A stretch of 64,000 bases of DNA, taken from assembly GCA_965644295.1 (NCBI GenBank), contig CBFFRP010000039.1:1-64000 (forward strand). The letters run 5' to 3'. Below are positions 1 through 11,719 of the stretch, one piece after another. The notes under the pieces are model-generated. The model worked only from the letters and a program-made list of their open reading frames with translations. It did not search any database and had not been told where the DNA came from. Numbering within the stretch: position 1 is the first letter of the stretch; each line of letters begins with the position of its first letter. Made by a program: the position numbers and the translations under genes. The DNA is from Paraphysomonas bandaiensis (lineage: Eukaryota; Chrysophyceae).

Positions 1-95
1 GTCATTAATATACCCAGCTTCGCATGTTACACATTGTCGGAGCCTGGTCAAAGCCATCTATTGCGAAGGTACCAGTACTGTCTTGAACTATGTAA

Positions 96-3000
96 TCAGA
101 ATGCCTTGCAGTAAAATTGACTCAGCTTTGTTAGTGGATAGCGTTTGCCTTTGTACTCAGCAATGATGACGTCTGCTGGGAATGTGTTCTTCGCATACGG
201 ATAGTCCTTTGGCAGTGTTATCGGCGCATGCAATGTAGAACTTTGACCAGTCCTGTCCCAGCTGGTGGTATCAAGTGCTGGAGTTGGTCTGATCGTTCGT
301 GTGGTCGTGGATTGGTGTGAGTTGTGAAGGTTCGTTGGTTGGTCACTTTCATCGTAATTTACGACCATTTTGGCTTTCCGGGTTGCTGGCATCGACTTGT
401 CAACGCAGTTTAAAGTGTTTCAACTGCATCTTCCTGTGCGATGGTAGTGCTCCAGGGTTGAAGCCCGTGGAATCTGTCGATTTGTTCGTGCTAATCCTGG
501 TGCTGCTGGACGAGGTTGTTCTGGTGCTGGTCAGTCTTGAGGTCCTATTGTTGTTCGTGATTGAGTCCATGGGAAGTGTAGGTGGAGCGATAAGCCAGAC
601 GTTGAGAGGCATACTGGTGGACAAGGTGTTTTCAAGAGATAGTAGGGCGTTGTCTAGGGCAGCAGAAAGACCGGCAGGGTCTAAGAGGAAGTGAGGAAGC
701 GATCTTTGTGGGTATGACACAGAATACTGAATAGCACTCAAGTCTTCCACCTTCATGCGATGTTATAAGCTACTTTGTCAGTAGGGATACCTACAATGCT
801 GAGATAATTACCATTTTGCGCCCATTGCCGTGGTGTTGATAGTAGAGGCTAAAAGTGTGATCTCTCGCACTGAGAGCCAGTAGCCATGTCGTCCTCCAGT
901 GTTGTTTTGGCAGGTATTAAAAGTGCGGCCTGTGCGTGATCCAACTTATGTCGTAGTGGTTGTGGTGATGGGCCATGCACTCGTTGCATTGTGTCGAACG
1001 CTGGGTGCCTAATGTATTTATAAAAGATGCTAGCGTGTGACGGTCCTTGCTGTTTGAGGTCCACCTCAGACAGGAGCGAGTGTGTCGCCTGCTTGAAGCA
1101 AGAGCCACCTGCAGATGATAGAGTGTGCTGCAAGTGCAGTATCCATCACTGGGATATGCTGTTGTGTGCGAAGGGCTGAGGGTCTGAGGGTGAGGCGATA
1201 GACTCTGCTCACGCCGCACATATGGAGCCTGAGTTGTCGACGGTCTGTGGGGTTCATCTGCCGTAGTTGACGTCGAGCTCTCGGTGACAAGGAGACTGCA
1301 ATTACTTCCCTCTGTTCCTGCTGCTCTCTTTGCTCGCGTAGCATAGATGGTACAGTTGATTGTCCTGTAAGCCCAGATGATGTTGGTGCTCTGTCTGGAT
1401 GGTCTGGTGTTGTAGAAAACAGGATAGCTGCTCCTGAGTTCGTGTTAGAGTGCATGATGGAGGGGATATTTGTTGCATTTAGTATGTGAAACCCATGCTG
1501 GCTGCGTATGATGTCATGGGTTACCACAATGTTGGTAGAAGCGTGCACTGTTAGTGCTTCTGTCTGGAGAATGGTGATAGCTGTGCCCAACCAGGCGCCA
1601 GGTGCGGTTGAACAGCGTCCCATAGTCTGCATGGTATGGAGAGAAGATCGAGTAGCAGTTGGAAATCCTCCGTGTCTAGATGTATCCATGGATCTGAGGA
1701 TTCACGGAGCCACATGTCTAAGGGAGTGGACAGTGGTTGTTGAGGGAATACCTCGGGACAGCAAGGGCATCCGCACATGCCAGATACAACATGAGTGGAG
1801 TCTGCCCAGGGTTTGTTGCCATTCGCGAGATGCTGGGCAACTAGTAGGGCGCTGTGCGTGGTGTCCAATTTGTGCTCTGGTAGCGTGAATGATATCATGA
1901 GATCATAGTTGTCCGTCCTGGAAGCCTTGGCTATGAATCCTTCCCATATGTCTAAACAGGCAGGGGATAGCATGTGTGCGTATATTTCTTTTAAAAGGTT
2001 TCCCTGTGGGGAGGCAGCAATGGTTTGGGTTTCATCATATCTAACCCAGTTGTTCAGCAGATCGGAGTGAAAGGGCGTGTGACCCCGGCCCTCTGTGTAG
2101 TGTAGGGGGTATGTGGCAATATCCTTGGGCAGTACATCCGGCCTGAGGTCAGGAGTGGTAGTGGAGAGTGAGGATGGGCCGTCTGGGGCTAATGCTGGAG
2201 TTCCCATGGTGTTCAGTTGAGTAAGGTTGGTGGTAGGTGGCTTCCGTTTGACTGGGAAATAGTCAAATAACGTTGCATACGGTGTGGTGGCATCCTTAGT
2301 GGGTAAGGGTAATGTGTGGGTGGATTTGCTGGGTCCGTCACCGCTGTTATCGGAGGAGAATTCCTTCCCCTGAAGGGCGTGGGAGGGATGGTTGATGGAC
2401 CTGGCACGGTGGACTCCTTGCATTCCCTTGGAATGACATTGCAACACATTTTGGAGACGCATGATGACGAGGTCAGGAATTCTCTCGAGTAGCGCGTGTA
2501 GTTCCAACTCCACCGGGTATTTGGTGTCCAGGAAGAAGTGATCGTTGGAGCAAAACACATCATAAGATGGAAGGAATTGAGTTTGTGGAAGGAAGGAGGA
2601 ATAGTGGGTGGACCAGTACGCCCAGTAAGGGAGAGGCGATAGTTTGTCTGGGGGTTTTCTAGGAGGAGGTAGAGTGTACTGTGTGTGTGTATGACACTGC
2701 AGTGGTGTTATGAGTGTGTTGGACAGTGAGAGAGAGCTGGTGATGTGTCCAACAGTACAGGTAGACAGGTACATGGACATGGTGATGTGTCCAACAGTAC
2801 AGGTAGACAGGTACATGGACATGGTGATGTGTCCAACAGTACAGGTAGACAGGTACATGGACATGGTGATGTGTCCAACAGCAGTAGAGGTATACACGGA
2901 ATGGTATACATCCTGTAGGACACAGTAGTACAGTAGTCGAGTATACCGTATTATGCGGAATACAGTGTCTATCCAATGAGATGGATGGGCTGTGGGGGTG

Positions 3001-3470
3001 ATAGGTGAACAGGGTGAGGGGGTAGCCTGCTGGGTGGATGGACCACAGACAAACCATGTTGGGTTGGGTTGAGTGGGCGGCAGAAGGCAGCCCTGTTGCA
3101 CAGTTGAGAGGGATCGAGAGTATTCAGTGATTGCATAGGGGGTCCATGGGGGTCGTTTTCGTGAGCCTGCTCGCACGAGCCATGTTCTGAGAGGTTGTAG
3201 CCGTAGAAAGCGATGGGTGAGACGAAGTTGTCTGCTGAGGGGATAGCACGTAGGTGCGGTCAGCGCTGCATTGGTGCAGGCACGTGGTTTAACTGAAGTA
3301 GTTGAGTAGGGTGAAGGTTGCAAGGCCAGGCAGGGGGGCTTGGAGCGTGTACAACATGGTGTGACAGGTAATTTGTCGGAAGCGTGGTGGTCAACAAAAT
3401 GCAGCAGTAAGGGAGTGTAAAAGGCCCTGGGCACACTGATGTGACTCAGCCACAGTCTCAATAGAGACAT
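96..3470 (-). pseudogene. degraded or frameshifted coding block, possibly mobile-element derived
   Basis: A GC-rich island on the minus strand holds an open frame from 3470 to 1551, a second frame at 1689-1066, and shorter open pieces at 756-400 and 392-96. The stretch at about 2570-1590 looks truly coding: it has regular hydrophobic spacing and an acidic/hydrophobic segment (residues PWIHLDTEDFQLLLDLL). Around 1590-1510 the coding signal moves to another frame with no convincing intron, which suggests a frameshift or decay. The upstream third, about 2600-3470, contains a 42-bp tandem repeat and is probably not protein-coding. A short TLFDYFPVKRK segment near 2240-2280 resembles a PCNA-interacting (PIP) box, although Tyr stands where Gln is usual. 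I do not recognise the family. A spliced host gene running off the left edge is the alternative. No function is assigned. Confidence 0.35.
2737..2885. repeat. 42-bp tandem repeat, about 3.5 copies
   Basis: A unit beginning gtgatgtgtccaacagtaca repeats with a 42-bp period, three nearly perfect copies plus a partial one. Because 42 is a multiple of three, it creates open frames on both strands that translate as repeated 14-residue units; I take these as by-products. The unit contains the GTAC words seen in the promoter spacers elsewhere in the window. Confidence 0.9.
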
Positions 3471-4768
3471 TGGGCTTGGAGCTGGTTAATAGAGTGAAAC
3501 TTTATGTTGGACTGTATTTGCCATCGTAGGGCAGAGAATATTGTTTACTGTTATATAGGGCGATGTGAGTATGAAAATTGTCACATAAGTACTTATTATT
3601 ATAAATTTTAATGATAATCACAATTTAGATGTTGGATATTTTCAATTTTCAATTACATATATTTACGATAAGCACAAGCACTAGTTTTAGATTGCAATGC
3701 TACATTAGAGTGCTGATTCTCACACGCCTACATTGCTAATAATCAGACATTCACTACGAGCAACGATTCTAGGCGACATGTTTCGATGCGCAGGTGTCAT
3801 TATGACTATATATCAGAATGATTGGTTGCGTAGATCACATTATGCAGAAAAAAGAACTGCCACTACGAAAGCTTAGTGCTTCAAAGGCATTTCATGTAAG
3901 CATTTAACCTGCCGTTAGTAGCTAGAAAACTGCACTATGTTTCATTTATAGTAATATACTTAAAGTAAAATAGTATCTAATCATATGTTGTTGTCTGTGT
4001 ATAAGAATATATAGTTACGTTGATGTGAGATTTTTATAAGTACTATTATTACAGTAGATTTATATGAAAAGTAACACTATAATACAATATTTTAGTAAAA
4101 TGTTTTAAAAATATATATAATTGATAATATACAACAACGAAGTTATAATTAACATAGACTTCAAATAAGTACTTATGAAATCACTCCACATATGAAATCA
4201 CTTTACCAGGTTCACGATCACACCGACTAATAACTAACTTTGCACGACGACTAAAGAGAGTATATCAACAATTAATGATGTTATGTTAGGAATATTAATA
4301 ATAGTGAAACTTAAATATATTGACATAAACTACTATCTAAGATTATATGAAATTGATTGCTAGTAGAGACGTAGAGAATAGAGACTAAATAAATTTTGTG
4401 AAATTGACAATGAACGATATAAAATATTGATTATAATTTTAATAATTTAGTATTGAGTATTGAGATTGACGTTCAGTTATAATTAAGTTTTAAATCTCTC
4501 TAATACGTCAAATGTTGATAAAGATTTTAGTGATTCACATTTCTATATATCATTTTGCTCGTCGAGAGTGGGCACATGGTCCACGCTATTGCGACAGGTA
4601 GGAATGTGTCAAACAATATTATTAAATATATTATGTATATTATTATGCACGAAAAATATAGAGAAAATTTAACTGATCTAAAACTACAAAAAAGTTTGTA
4701 ATCATTAATATTTCATATAACATGATATAAAGTATTTTACTAAACATTCCTCACAATTCAAAAATATT
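3471..4768. other. AT-rich spacer with no gene seen
   Basis: This stretch has very low GC and stops in all frames. It contains a copy of a dispersed repeat at about 3727-3760 (core taatcagacattcactac), shared with 43968-44001. I see nothing else I can support. Confidence 0.7.
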
Positions 4769-6715
4769 TTAATATTTACTCTTTGATCGTTTATACTTTC
4801 CAATCGCTACACCACCATCAGCAGTGTTATGAGTGGTGTGCGTCAGTTGTTCTAGACCTAACAAAAATACGTGAACGCGCTCACTGATATCCGAAATTAA
4901 TACTCACCTACAAAAACTCTTCTCTGTAAATCAGATATATTATCCCCTGTGGAGTACATGCGTGAAAGCATCGCTTTCACGGGCGTCTCAACATGTATCG
5001 ATGCACAGCGTCCTCGCCTATCCACTCCCTGATTGAGCTTCGCTTCCTCATAGCTCTCTGTAGCCAACTGCAATCGCCGTGCCCCTTCAATGTTCAACGG
5101 CAAAACCGTACTACCGAAGTTCGCAGAATTCTTATCATGAAAGCCAAGGCGTGCAATCATTGATCGGATATGGAAGTAGTATTTAGCATACTCTCCCGCA
5201 GTCACTTTGACCTCGTAATCGAGAGCTTCTAGTACTGCAAGCTCCAGTTCATTGATTCGCTGCAAATTAAACACCGGAGATATCTGTGAGAAATCCACGT
5301 TCCACATCGATAAGTCGTCCCATACTTTAGAAGATAGAACCATGCAGGAGAACACTGCGGGGCGCCAATTGTCATATCGAATGCAAAATCGACCCTTCGT
5401 CACCTTTACGAGGCGTTCAACATATATCAAAGTCATGATAATGCATTCTGATTCCATCTTACTGCGGTTGAATGCATTTTCAAAAAATTTTACAACCCGC
5501 CTTAACGATGGCACCTACAGTAATTGTCAAAAAGAAGTACAAATTAGAACCCCTCGCACCCATTCATTGGAATCTTTCCAATCTTTTGAATCTTCAGCTC
5601 TTACGTCATTCTCATAGTTCTCGTCCCTGAACGTATTAAACTGACGTCTGCGGAAATATCACATTCGTAAAAATACAAGAGTAAGAAATCACTGGCTGGA
5701 CAAATACCGAAGGACACACAATATACATGTTGTATAGATACCATATCTCAAAAACCACAATAAAACATCATTGTAACAAATATTTACCGTGGAGATATTC
5801 CCTCCATTTGGGCCTCAATCATATGAGCCCTAATTACGGCACATACACACCGAATAGTTGCTTTGTTATCTTGTTTACTCATAGTTGAGTCGATATATAT
5901 AGTTCCCGTGCTGTTACGCCTCTTCTTTTGTTGAACAAAGTCAAGACAATCAGATTTGCAATCGTCAAGCATATCGTCTAATACACGAGACGGCTTGCAG
6001 TCTGTCACATACTGTTGCTCTTGCGACGGGAGTGTAGACACTCTATCCATGTCTTCACCAGTTACGCGGACTTTCATCATCTCCATAATATCATCTTCAA
6101 ATATTACAATGAGAAAATATATATAAAGGAGACATGAACTTGTAACAACAACACAGAGTTATCTATATGTACCAACTTATACATATACTGCACTGTAAAT
6201 ATTGCATGTAGTTTAGTATACCATCAATGGAAGATATCGCACGAACTAGTCTAATTCCGCCAATCGACCCACGATTTCTCATGACTCCGCTATCCGTATA
6301 GTCCATATTAACATCAGTAACGTCATCAATATCCACAATCTCTTCAAAGACATCATCAGAGGTGTAATGAGAGCTTGCTTTGCGTAAGATATTCCGCTCC
6401 ATTTCATTGAAAAACTGGCGGAGCTCAGCTTGTTTTCGCTCCATCTCAGCGCGCTCTTCATCAGTGCAGAGCTCAGCTGGCTGCAACCACAATGAAGATA
6501 TAGAAGATCTGTTAAGAGAAATACAAGGAATACGGGAATACAGGGGCACCTTAATCCAAGTGGACTCTCTAGTTATGCGGTTGTAATAATACTGACGCCC
6601 TGCTAACTGTCAGACAACTCCGAATAAAGGACTAGAGGACACTGCTACCTGTTTTGGGGTCATCTGCTACTCTCCAATCAGATAGAGGGGAAGCCTGTTG
6701 TTTGTATCCACTCAT
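4769..6715 (-). CDS. CCNY-like: WW domain-cyclin Y fusion protein
   Basis: Seven exons (6649-6715, 6550-6602, 6222-6480, 5788-6094, 5560-5647, 4908-5514, 4769-4857) join in frame to 489 residues through GT-AG introns of 45-140 nt. The N-terminus (about residues 12-43) is a WW domain: DWRVADDP, YYYNRITRESTW and a closing Pro. After a charged coiled segment (TDEERAEMERKQ), the stretch NSTGTIYIDSTMSKQ matches the conserved lead-in to the cyclin Y box. The cyclin box follows (ECIIMTLIYVERL, SKVWDDLSMWNVDF, YAKYYFHIRS). In animals, cyclin Y activates CDK14/16-type kinases at membranes and in Wnt signalling. A WW domain is not part of the usual cyclin Y layout and may add Pro-rich partner binding. 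The last exon, after a GTGAGT donor, is inferred from its basic open reading (YKRSKSKY). The gene is divergent from Mn-SOD. Confidence 0.88.
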
Positions 6716-7532
6716 GGCGTTGTGAGCGTTGTATGACAGTATCTTTAGAAGATATAAACACTACACAGACATCCCACACTTCATGCTTATCACCTCACGC
6801 AATGCTTATCGATGTAAAGGCTAGTGAGTATCTGTATCTGTGGCCGCAGGGCTGTTGTTGAGATGTGTGTCTATGTATGTATCTGTGAGCTGCCTCTGCT
6901 GCACTGTCACCTGCTCGTAGCATACACAGCAGCACCGTATACAGCACAGTAGTTGCACTTGTATTTGCAGTTGGAGTTGACGTGGTTCTCATTGTCAGGA
7001 AATTTCCAACAGATCCATCACAATATTTTGTTACAGAAATCTGCCTGCAGCTGTATAGTATATCTCGAAAACCCAAGAGTTTTAGATTTCAACTGATAAT
7101 ATATAGTCTAAAATCTTGTTTTTTGAGGTTTGCCAAAAAAAGCCTATATACAATCATGTATACCTGCATGCATGTGTACACATAAGAAAGAATTGTACTT
7201 CTGTGCTGCTGCTGGTGATGATATATCCTTCTATTCTTCTTTCATATTCGAAAATGTAGTATACGTATATGTATACTGCGGTATACAACACAAGAAGAAC
7301 ACTCACCAGAACAACGCATCGATGTCTAGAGTGGAATACTGTTTATACGGTTCCCTCTACGTGATAATCTATAAGTTAAGTGGCGGTATTATGCATGCAT
7401 CTCTCTGTATGTGTATCTGTGTGATGATGTGTGCATGCATCATGCGCATATACCTCCACACACACTCATATATACACACACACTGCAATCCACCTGCATT
7501 ACCAGCCCCTTATTAACACTCCTGCTTCCAAC
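6716..7532. promoter_or_regulatory. bidirectional promoter spacer, cyclin Y / Mn-SOD
   Basis: The divergent 5' spacer contains a GTATAC cluster at 7258-7290 (gtatacgtatatgtatac) and an A-tract/CCC/T-tract element near 7065-7130 (gaaaacccaagagttttag). CA/TG dinucleotide runs lie nearer the SOD start. The same word types recur in other divergent spacers of this window. Promoter function is inferred from position and recurrence. Confidence 0.5.
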
Positions 7533-8424
7533 ATGTTGCGTACTATTCCTGCTATTCGTTCTGGTGTAAGAGGCGTCAGATATGCCTCCACATTCTCTCT
7601 GCCTGATCTTCCATATGATTTCGGAGCTGTAAGTTCTATCCATGTGCCGCACGACTCTCATCTATACGCAGCTCGAGCCTGTGATATCTGCGGAGATAAT
7701 GGAGCTTCATTACAAGAAACATCACAACACTTATGTCACTAATCTGAACACAGCTGCTGCTAAGCTCGAAGAGGCTCAGTCGAAAGGCGATGTCAGCGGC
7801 GTGATCGCTCTTCAGCCTGCTCTTAAGTTTAATGGCGGGGGACACTTGAATCATTCCATATTTTGGCAGAATCTGGCGCCTGTAGGCAAGGGTGGAGGAG
7901 AAATGCCTGATGGGGAGCTTTTCAATATGATCAAGGAGCAGTACGGCTCTCTTGAAGATTTCCAGAAAACGATGTCAGCAGCCACTGTTGCCGTTCAGGG
8001 ATCCGGCTGGGGATGGCTAGGCGAGTACAAATATTTTATTTATAAATCCTATCCATGACTACTTACATGCATCACAGGCTATGACAAGTCCTCCCAGAAA
8101 TTGAAAATTGCGACATGCGCCAACCAGGATCCTCTCGAAGCAACCACTGGACTTGTCCCTCTCCTTGGAATCGATGTATGGGAGCATGCCTACTATCTTC
8201 AGGTATCTTGTTAGTGTACCTGATATATATTGACAACGTCCACCCATGGTCTAAAGACTGCAATATTAAGTTTCATTTTGTGTAACTCTAGAGCAATGAC
8301 CAGTGTGCTAATTTTTTGTATTTTGTAGTACAAGAATGTGCGTCCTGACTACGTTAACAACATTTGGAAGATTGTGAACTGGTCGGATGTTGCAGGCCGC
8401 CTCAAGGCTGCCAAAAGTGCGTAA
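7533..8424 (+). CDS. SOD2: mitochondrial Mn superoxide dismutase
   Basis: Four exons (7533-7628, 7672-8020, 8078-8202, 8329-8424) give 221 residues, normal for SOD2. It converts superoxide to hydrogen peroxide and oxygen in the mitochondrial matrix. The N-terminus ([19 protein letters not shown]) is an Arg/Ser-rich presequence. The metal ligands are visible: a His in the [11 protein letters not shown] helix, the His in [10 protein letters not shown], and Asp and His in [11 protein letters not shown]. The [10 protein letters not shown] motif with its Gln favours Mn over Fe. The second intron (8021-8077) must begin with GC (CTAG then GCGAGT) to restore LGYDKSS; a GT donor four bases later would bring in a stop. 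Introns are 43, 57 and 126 nt. The gene is divergent from WW-cyclin Y and convergent with AGBL5. Confidence 0.96.
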
Positions 8425-9309
8425 ATGGAGAATGTAGCGCTTGATGATATGCGATAACATTTACTTGCGACACGTTCATGATTTCTCATAGTGAACTGAT
8501 TTGATATAGTAAGCTTTTTAATATTACTTGCTCACAATATTTCCTGAGTCCCCAGCTGTGATACTTCTTGTCTAGTTCAAAGTTTTGCAACTTTTCCACG
8601 TTATGGATCAGCAATAGCAAGCTCATTCTAAGCAAAGCCCAATAAACGTAGTGTAGTGTGTAGTATAAGTATATTGTATATGTTACAAATTGTTGAAACA
8701 AACTGGCCATTGTAAGTTGTAAGCTGCAATTATATCTATATGGCTGGGATGAAACCTTATAGCGTGATATTACTGTAAAGTATAGAGTAGCATCCCACCA
8801 GGAATATTCTAATAATTTCTGAAGTCACTACTCTATAAACTATAAATCTATGTTGTTGGAAAGATAATTAAACCGATCTTGACATTATTCTGCATCGAGA
8901 AAGGTGAGTATACTATACACAACGGCACTACTACATACAGGGTGCACATGAAGGGCACTGCCACTAAAGAGCTTTCATTTTTGGATTCTCTAATAAGGTA
9001 ATAAAACTACTTCGTTTATAGTCAAAAAGTATAGTACCCCACTAGCAGTGCTTCACTCTTTATTTCAAAACAAACATAATTAACACTTATATCAACATTA
9101 TAGGTGTTTGCAACTAAAATATGACGCACGAAAACGAGTGCCACTGCAAATACATATATCATCACAACCACATTCAACCTTGCAAGCCTTAATTCAGAGT
9201 GGCATGGTACCTAACACCTCCACATATCCTTACTAATCACTATCATTTACTCACTGTAACATAATGCCTATCAACATTGTTTTCAATTATACATAAATAT
9301 GCTAAACAC
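8425..9309. other. convergent 3' spacer, SOD / AGBL5
   Basis: AT-rich sequence between two converging genes, probably holding both 3' UTRs. I see no gene, repeat or conserved word cluster. Confidence 0.6.
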
Positions 9310-11719
9310 TTAAAATTGTCGCACCCCTCGAACAGGAGCGGACTTTCGGGGGATTTTGGTTCCAAACTGGCTTCGAAATTGGTTCTTTAATTTAGATGGT
9401 GGGTTGGTCAGAGCCGGGGGAATATATGACCGCATAGAGATTTCTACTGACGCTACATTATCAGGCTTTGTAGGAGGTCTTGGTATACCACTGACGTTGT
9501 AACTTTTTGATTGGGGACGCTCGCCATGATGTATTGGTAAAGACTTAAACTTGGCTGGTGAGACACGGATTGTCATATCAGATCCAGAACCACGGCGTGG
9601 CCCATCACCTTGCTCAAGTTGTCCGTTAACGCCGCTCAGCGGTGGAGTGCGAGAAAAAGTGGGATCCTCATCACAACCTGGAGGACGAGGAGATGGTCGA
9701 CTACTTCCCGGAGCAGATGTTGAGCAGATACCCATGTCAAAAGAAGTTGTACGAACTGCAACAACATTCGTACGTGGGGAGGGAGCTGGTGGGCTCACTT
9801 GTGGAGCCACAATTCCTAGAGAACCGTTACTTGAGGCTGTTGTCAGAATACGCGACGCATTCCGAGATATCGTTTGGTCCGAAGGTGTGTCTGCGAATCG
9901 TGGCAATGTTAAGCCTTTATCCCCGCCATTCGCAGTCTGTCCCCCGCTACGACTACTGTTGCTACCACTCACTCCCAATAAAACTTTCTTTCGAGAAGTA
10001 GCTGGGCTTTCACCTATGGATTTAGAAGAATCAGGTGGCTTGAAGTCACAGTCAACTCTCGGCACCCACGGGACAACTTCAGCATCCGATACTGGAGTAC
10101 GTGATGCAGAAGTCCTCCTACGAGAGGGCAGAACCTGACCTCTATACTCGCTTCGTTGACGAACTTCTCCCAGAACAGCTTGTCGAATCCGTTGCAATGT
10201 CTTTACTTTGCTCTTGGGAATTCGGGAGCAAGGATTTTGTCCTCGTAAGTCTAACATAGCAACCATACATGCCCTGCCAACACCAGCGTATATAGAGGGT
10301 GTGTACTTCTCAGAGTGAGTGTTGTATGCAGAAGGTGCGGTCACAACTTTCCCTCCTGGGTCGCCATCTGTGGGAGCAACTTCGTTCTGAAACTTGCTCT
10401 GGTTATAATTGCACTCAAGAGTGTAGCTATGAATGATCTTATGATTGAGGTAAGTCGATACACGACCAGAGCCCTCGGCAGTGAGACCAGACTTGGCATC
10501 TCCCGGGTCCACTCGCTGCATATGTTCTTTCGAGAACAGACATCCTTCATAGTCAAAATGCGCTGAATTCATTGCAATGAGCCGACAAAAGAGCTGGTTT
10601 TGGACCTGGTGTTCCATGGAGTCTAGAACATTGCCGTATATAAAACACCCTCTCTTGGAGGCATGAGCGTGGAGATCTAAATACATCGCCATATGTTGTG
10701 CGTAGAGCTCCAGCAGAGCTTTCACTGCAAATATGGAAGGCTGTAACCGGGCACAAGGGGACAGGTAGTGCCGATTGAGATTTTGACCAAACTGGTCCAT
10801 TCGAAAGTGACCGCGGTAGACTCCGTCGGGGTTTAGCATAGGTACCATCTTAACAACATAGCGTCGGCGTAAGGCTTTCGCTCTGAAATCGTTAGGGTCC
10901 ATAAGGAAGTCAAAAATACCTTTCCATGTGTGCTGCGCAGGAACTTCTCCAGGATGAACTCGAGCTGATATAAAAAGAATTTCTTTATTGGGAAACACTG
11001 GAGGTCGAGGGGCAGTTTCAGGGGATAATGAATCAGGAAACAGATCAGGAAGTAGAGCTTCGGTTTCTTCAGAAGCGCCGTTCGTAGAAGAAATAGTCAC
11101 TAGATCAACTCTTAGACCATCCGGAGTGGTTGTAAGCAGCTCTCGTTGAAAAAATATGGCGTCATTCTTAGTCATATCATTGACATGGTCGGCATATCGC
11201 TCGAGGTCGTTTTGTACCATGGTATAAGTATAAGGGTATGTAAAGGCAAACGACACAGCGCCATTGGTATTATCTACAACATGCTCGAACGACAGAGGTG
11301 ATGACTCGTCACTCCTTTGGTGGCGAACTGGGGAGCGAATGCGGACCCACTTGTCGTTGGTCGCTGAACTCTTGTAGACTGGTCTCATGTCGTACTTGTA
11401 CAGCCCAGTGTTCTTGTTCGGGTTCATGATATGCTACAGGTCAACCAATAGATTGTTATACAGTAAATTCTTAACTATAGAAGCTTACCAGTTTGATGGT
11501 ACAGCCATGAGGGAGACCCGTCACACTGAAATGGAACCATGTACAGTGTCGACTCTCGTATTCGGATCCGTGATTGTCGTTAGCGGACCAGAGTCTGTAC
11601 TCATGAGGACGGCGATCAGTCTTCTCGACATGAAGTAAGTTTCCATTGTCAAAATTAGAGGAGAACACCACTCCGTCTATCTCGAACACGTTATGAGCTA
11701 CAATCTTATCTGACCTCAT
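9310..11719 (-). CDS. AGBL5: cytosolic carboxypeptidase, CCP5/AGBL5 type
   Basis: Two exons (11489-11719, 9310-11433) separated by a 55-nt intron encode 784 residues. The N-terminal beta domain carries the CCP5 signature FSSNFDNGNLLHVEK and CTWFHFSVTGLP. The M14 zinc carboxypeptidase core follows: HPGE (first Zn ligands), RRYVVKMVPMLNPDGV, FGQNLNRHY, the third ligand in LDLHAHASKRGCF, and the catalytic Glu in YTLECNYNQ. CCP5 enzymes remove the branch-point glutamate from polyglutamylated tubulin, a modification of ciliary axonemes. The C-terminal third (about residues 430-784) is a Ser/Pro/Arg-rich disordered tail that may carry microtubule-binding function. Start chosen at the first ATG before the conserved beta domain. 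Together with the EML gene it supports a flagellated organism. Confidence 0.95.

Noticed and set aside
2600-3470. N-terminal half of the 639-codon minus frame as protein
   Set aside because: It covers the 42-bp tandem repeat and low-complexity sequence; both strands are open because the repeat unit is a multiple of three.
9551-10138. 195-codon plus-strand ORF inside AGBL5
   Set aside because: It is an antisense shadow of the disordered C-terminal part of AGBL5, which is in a conserved frame.
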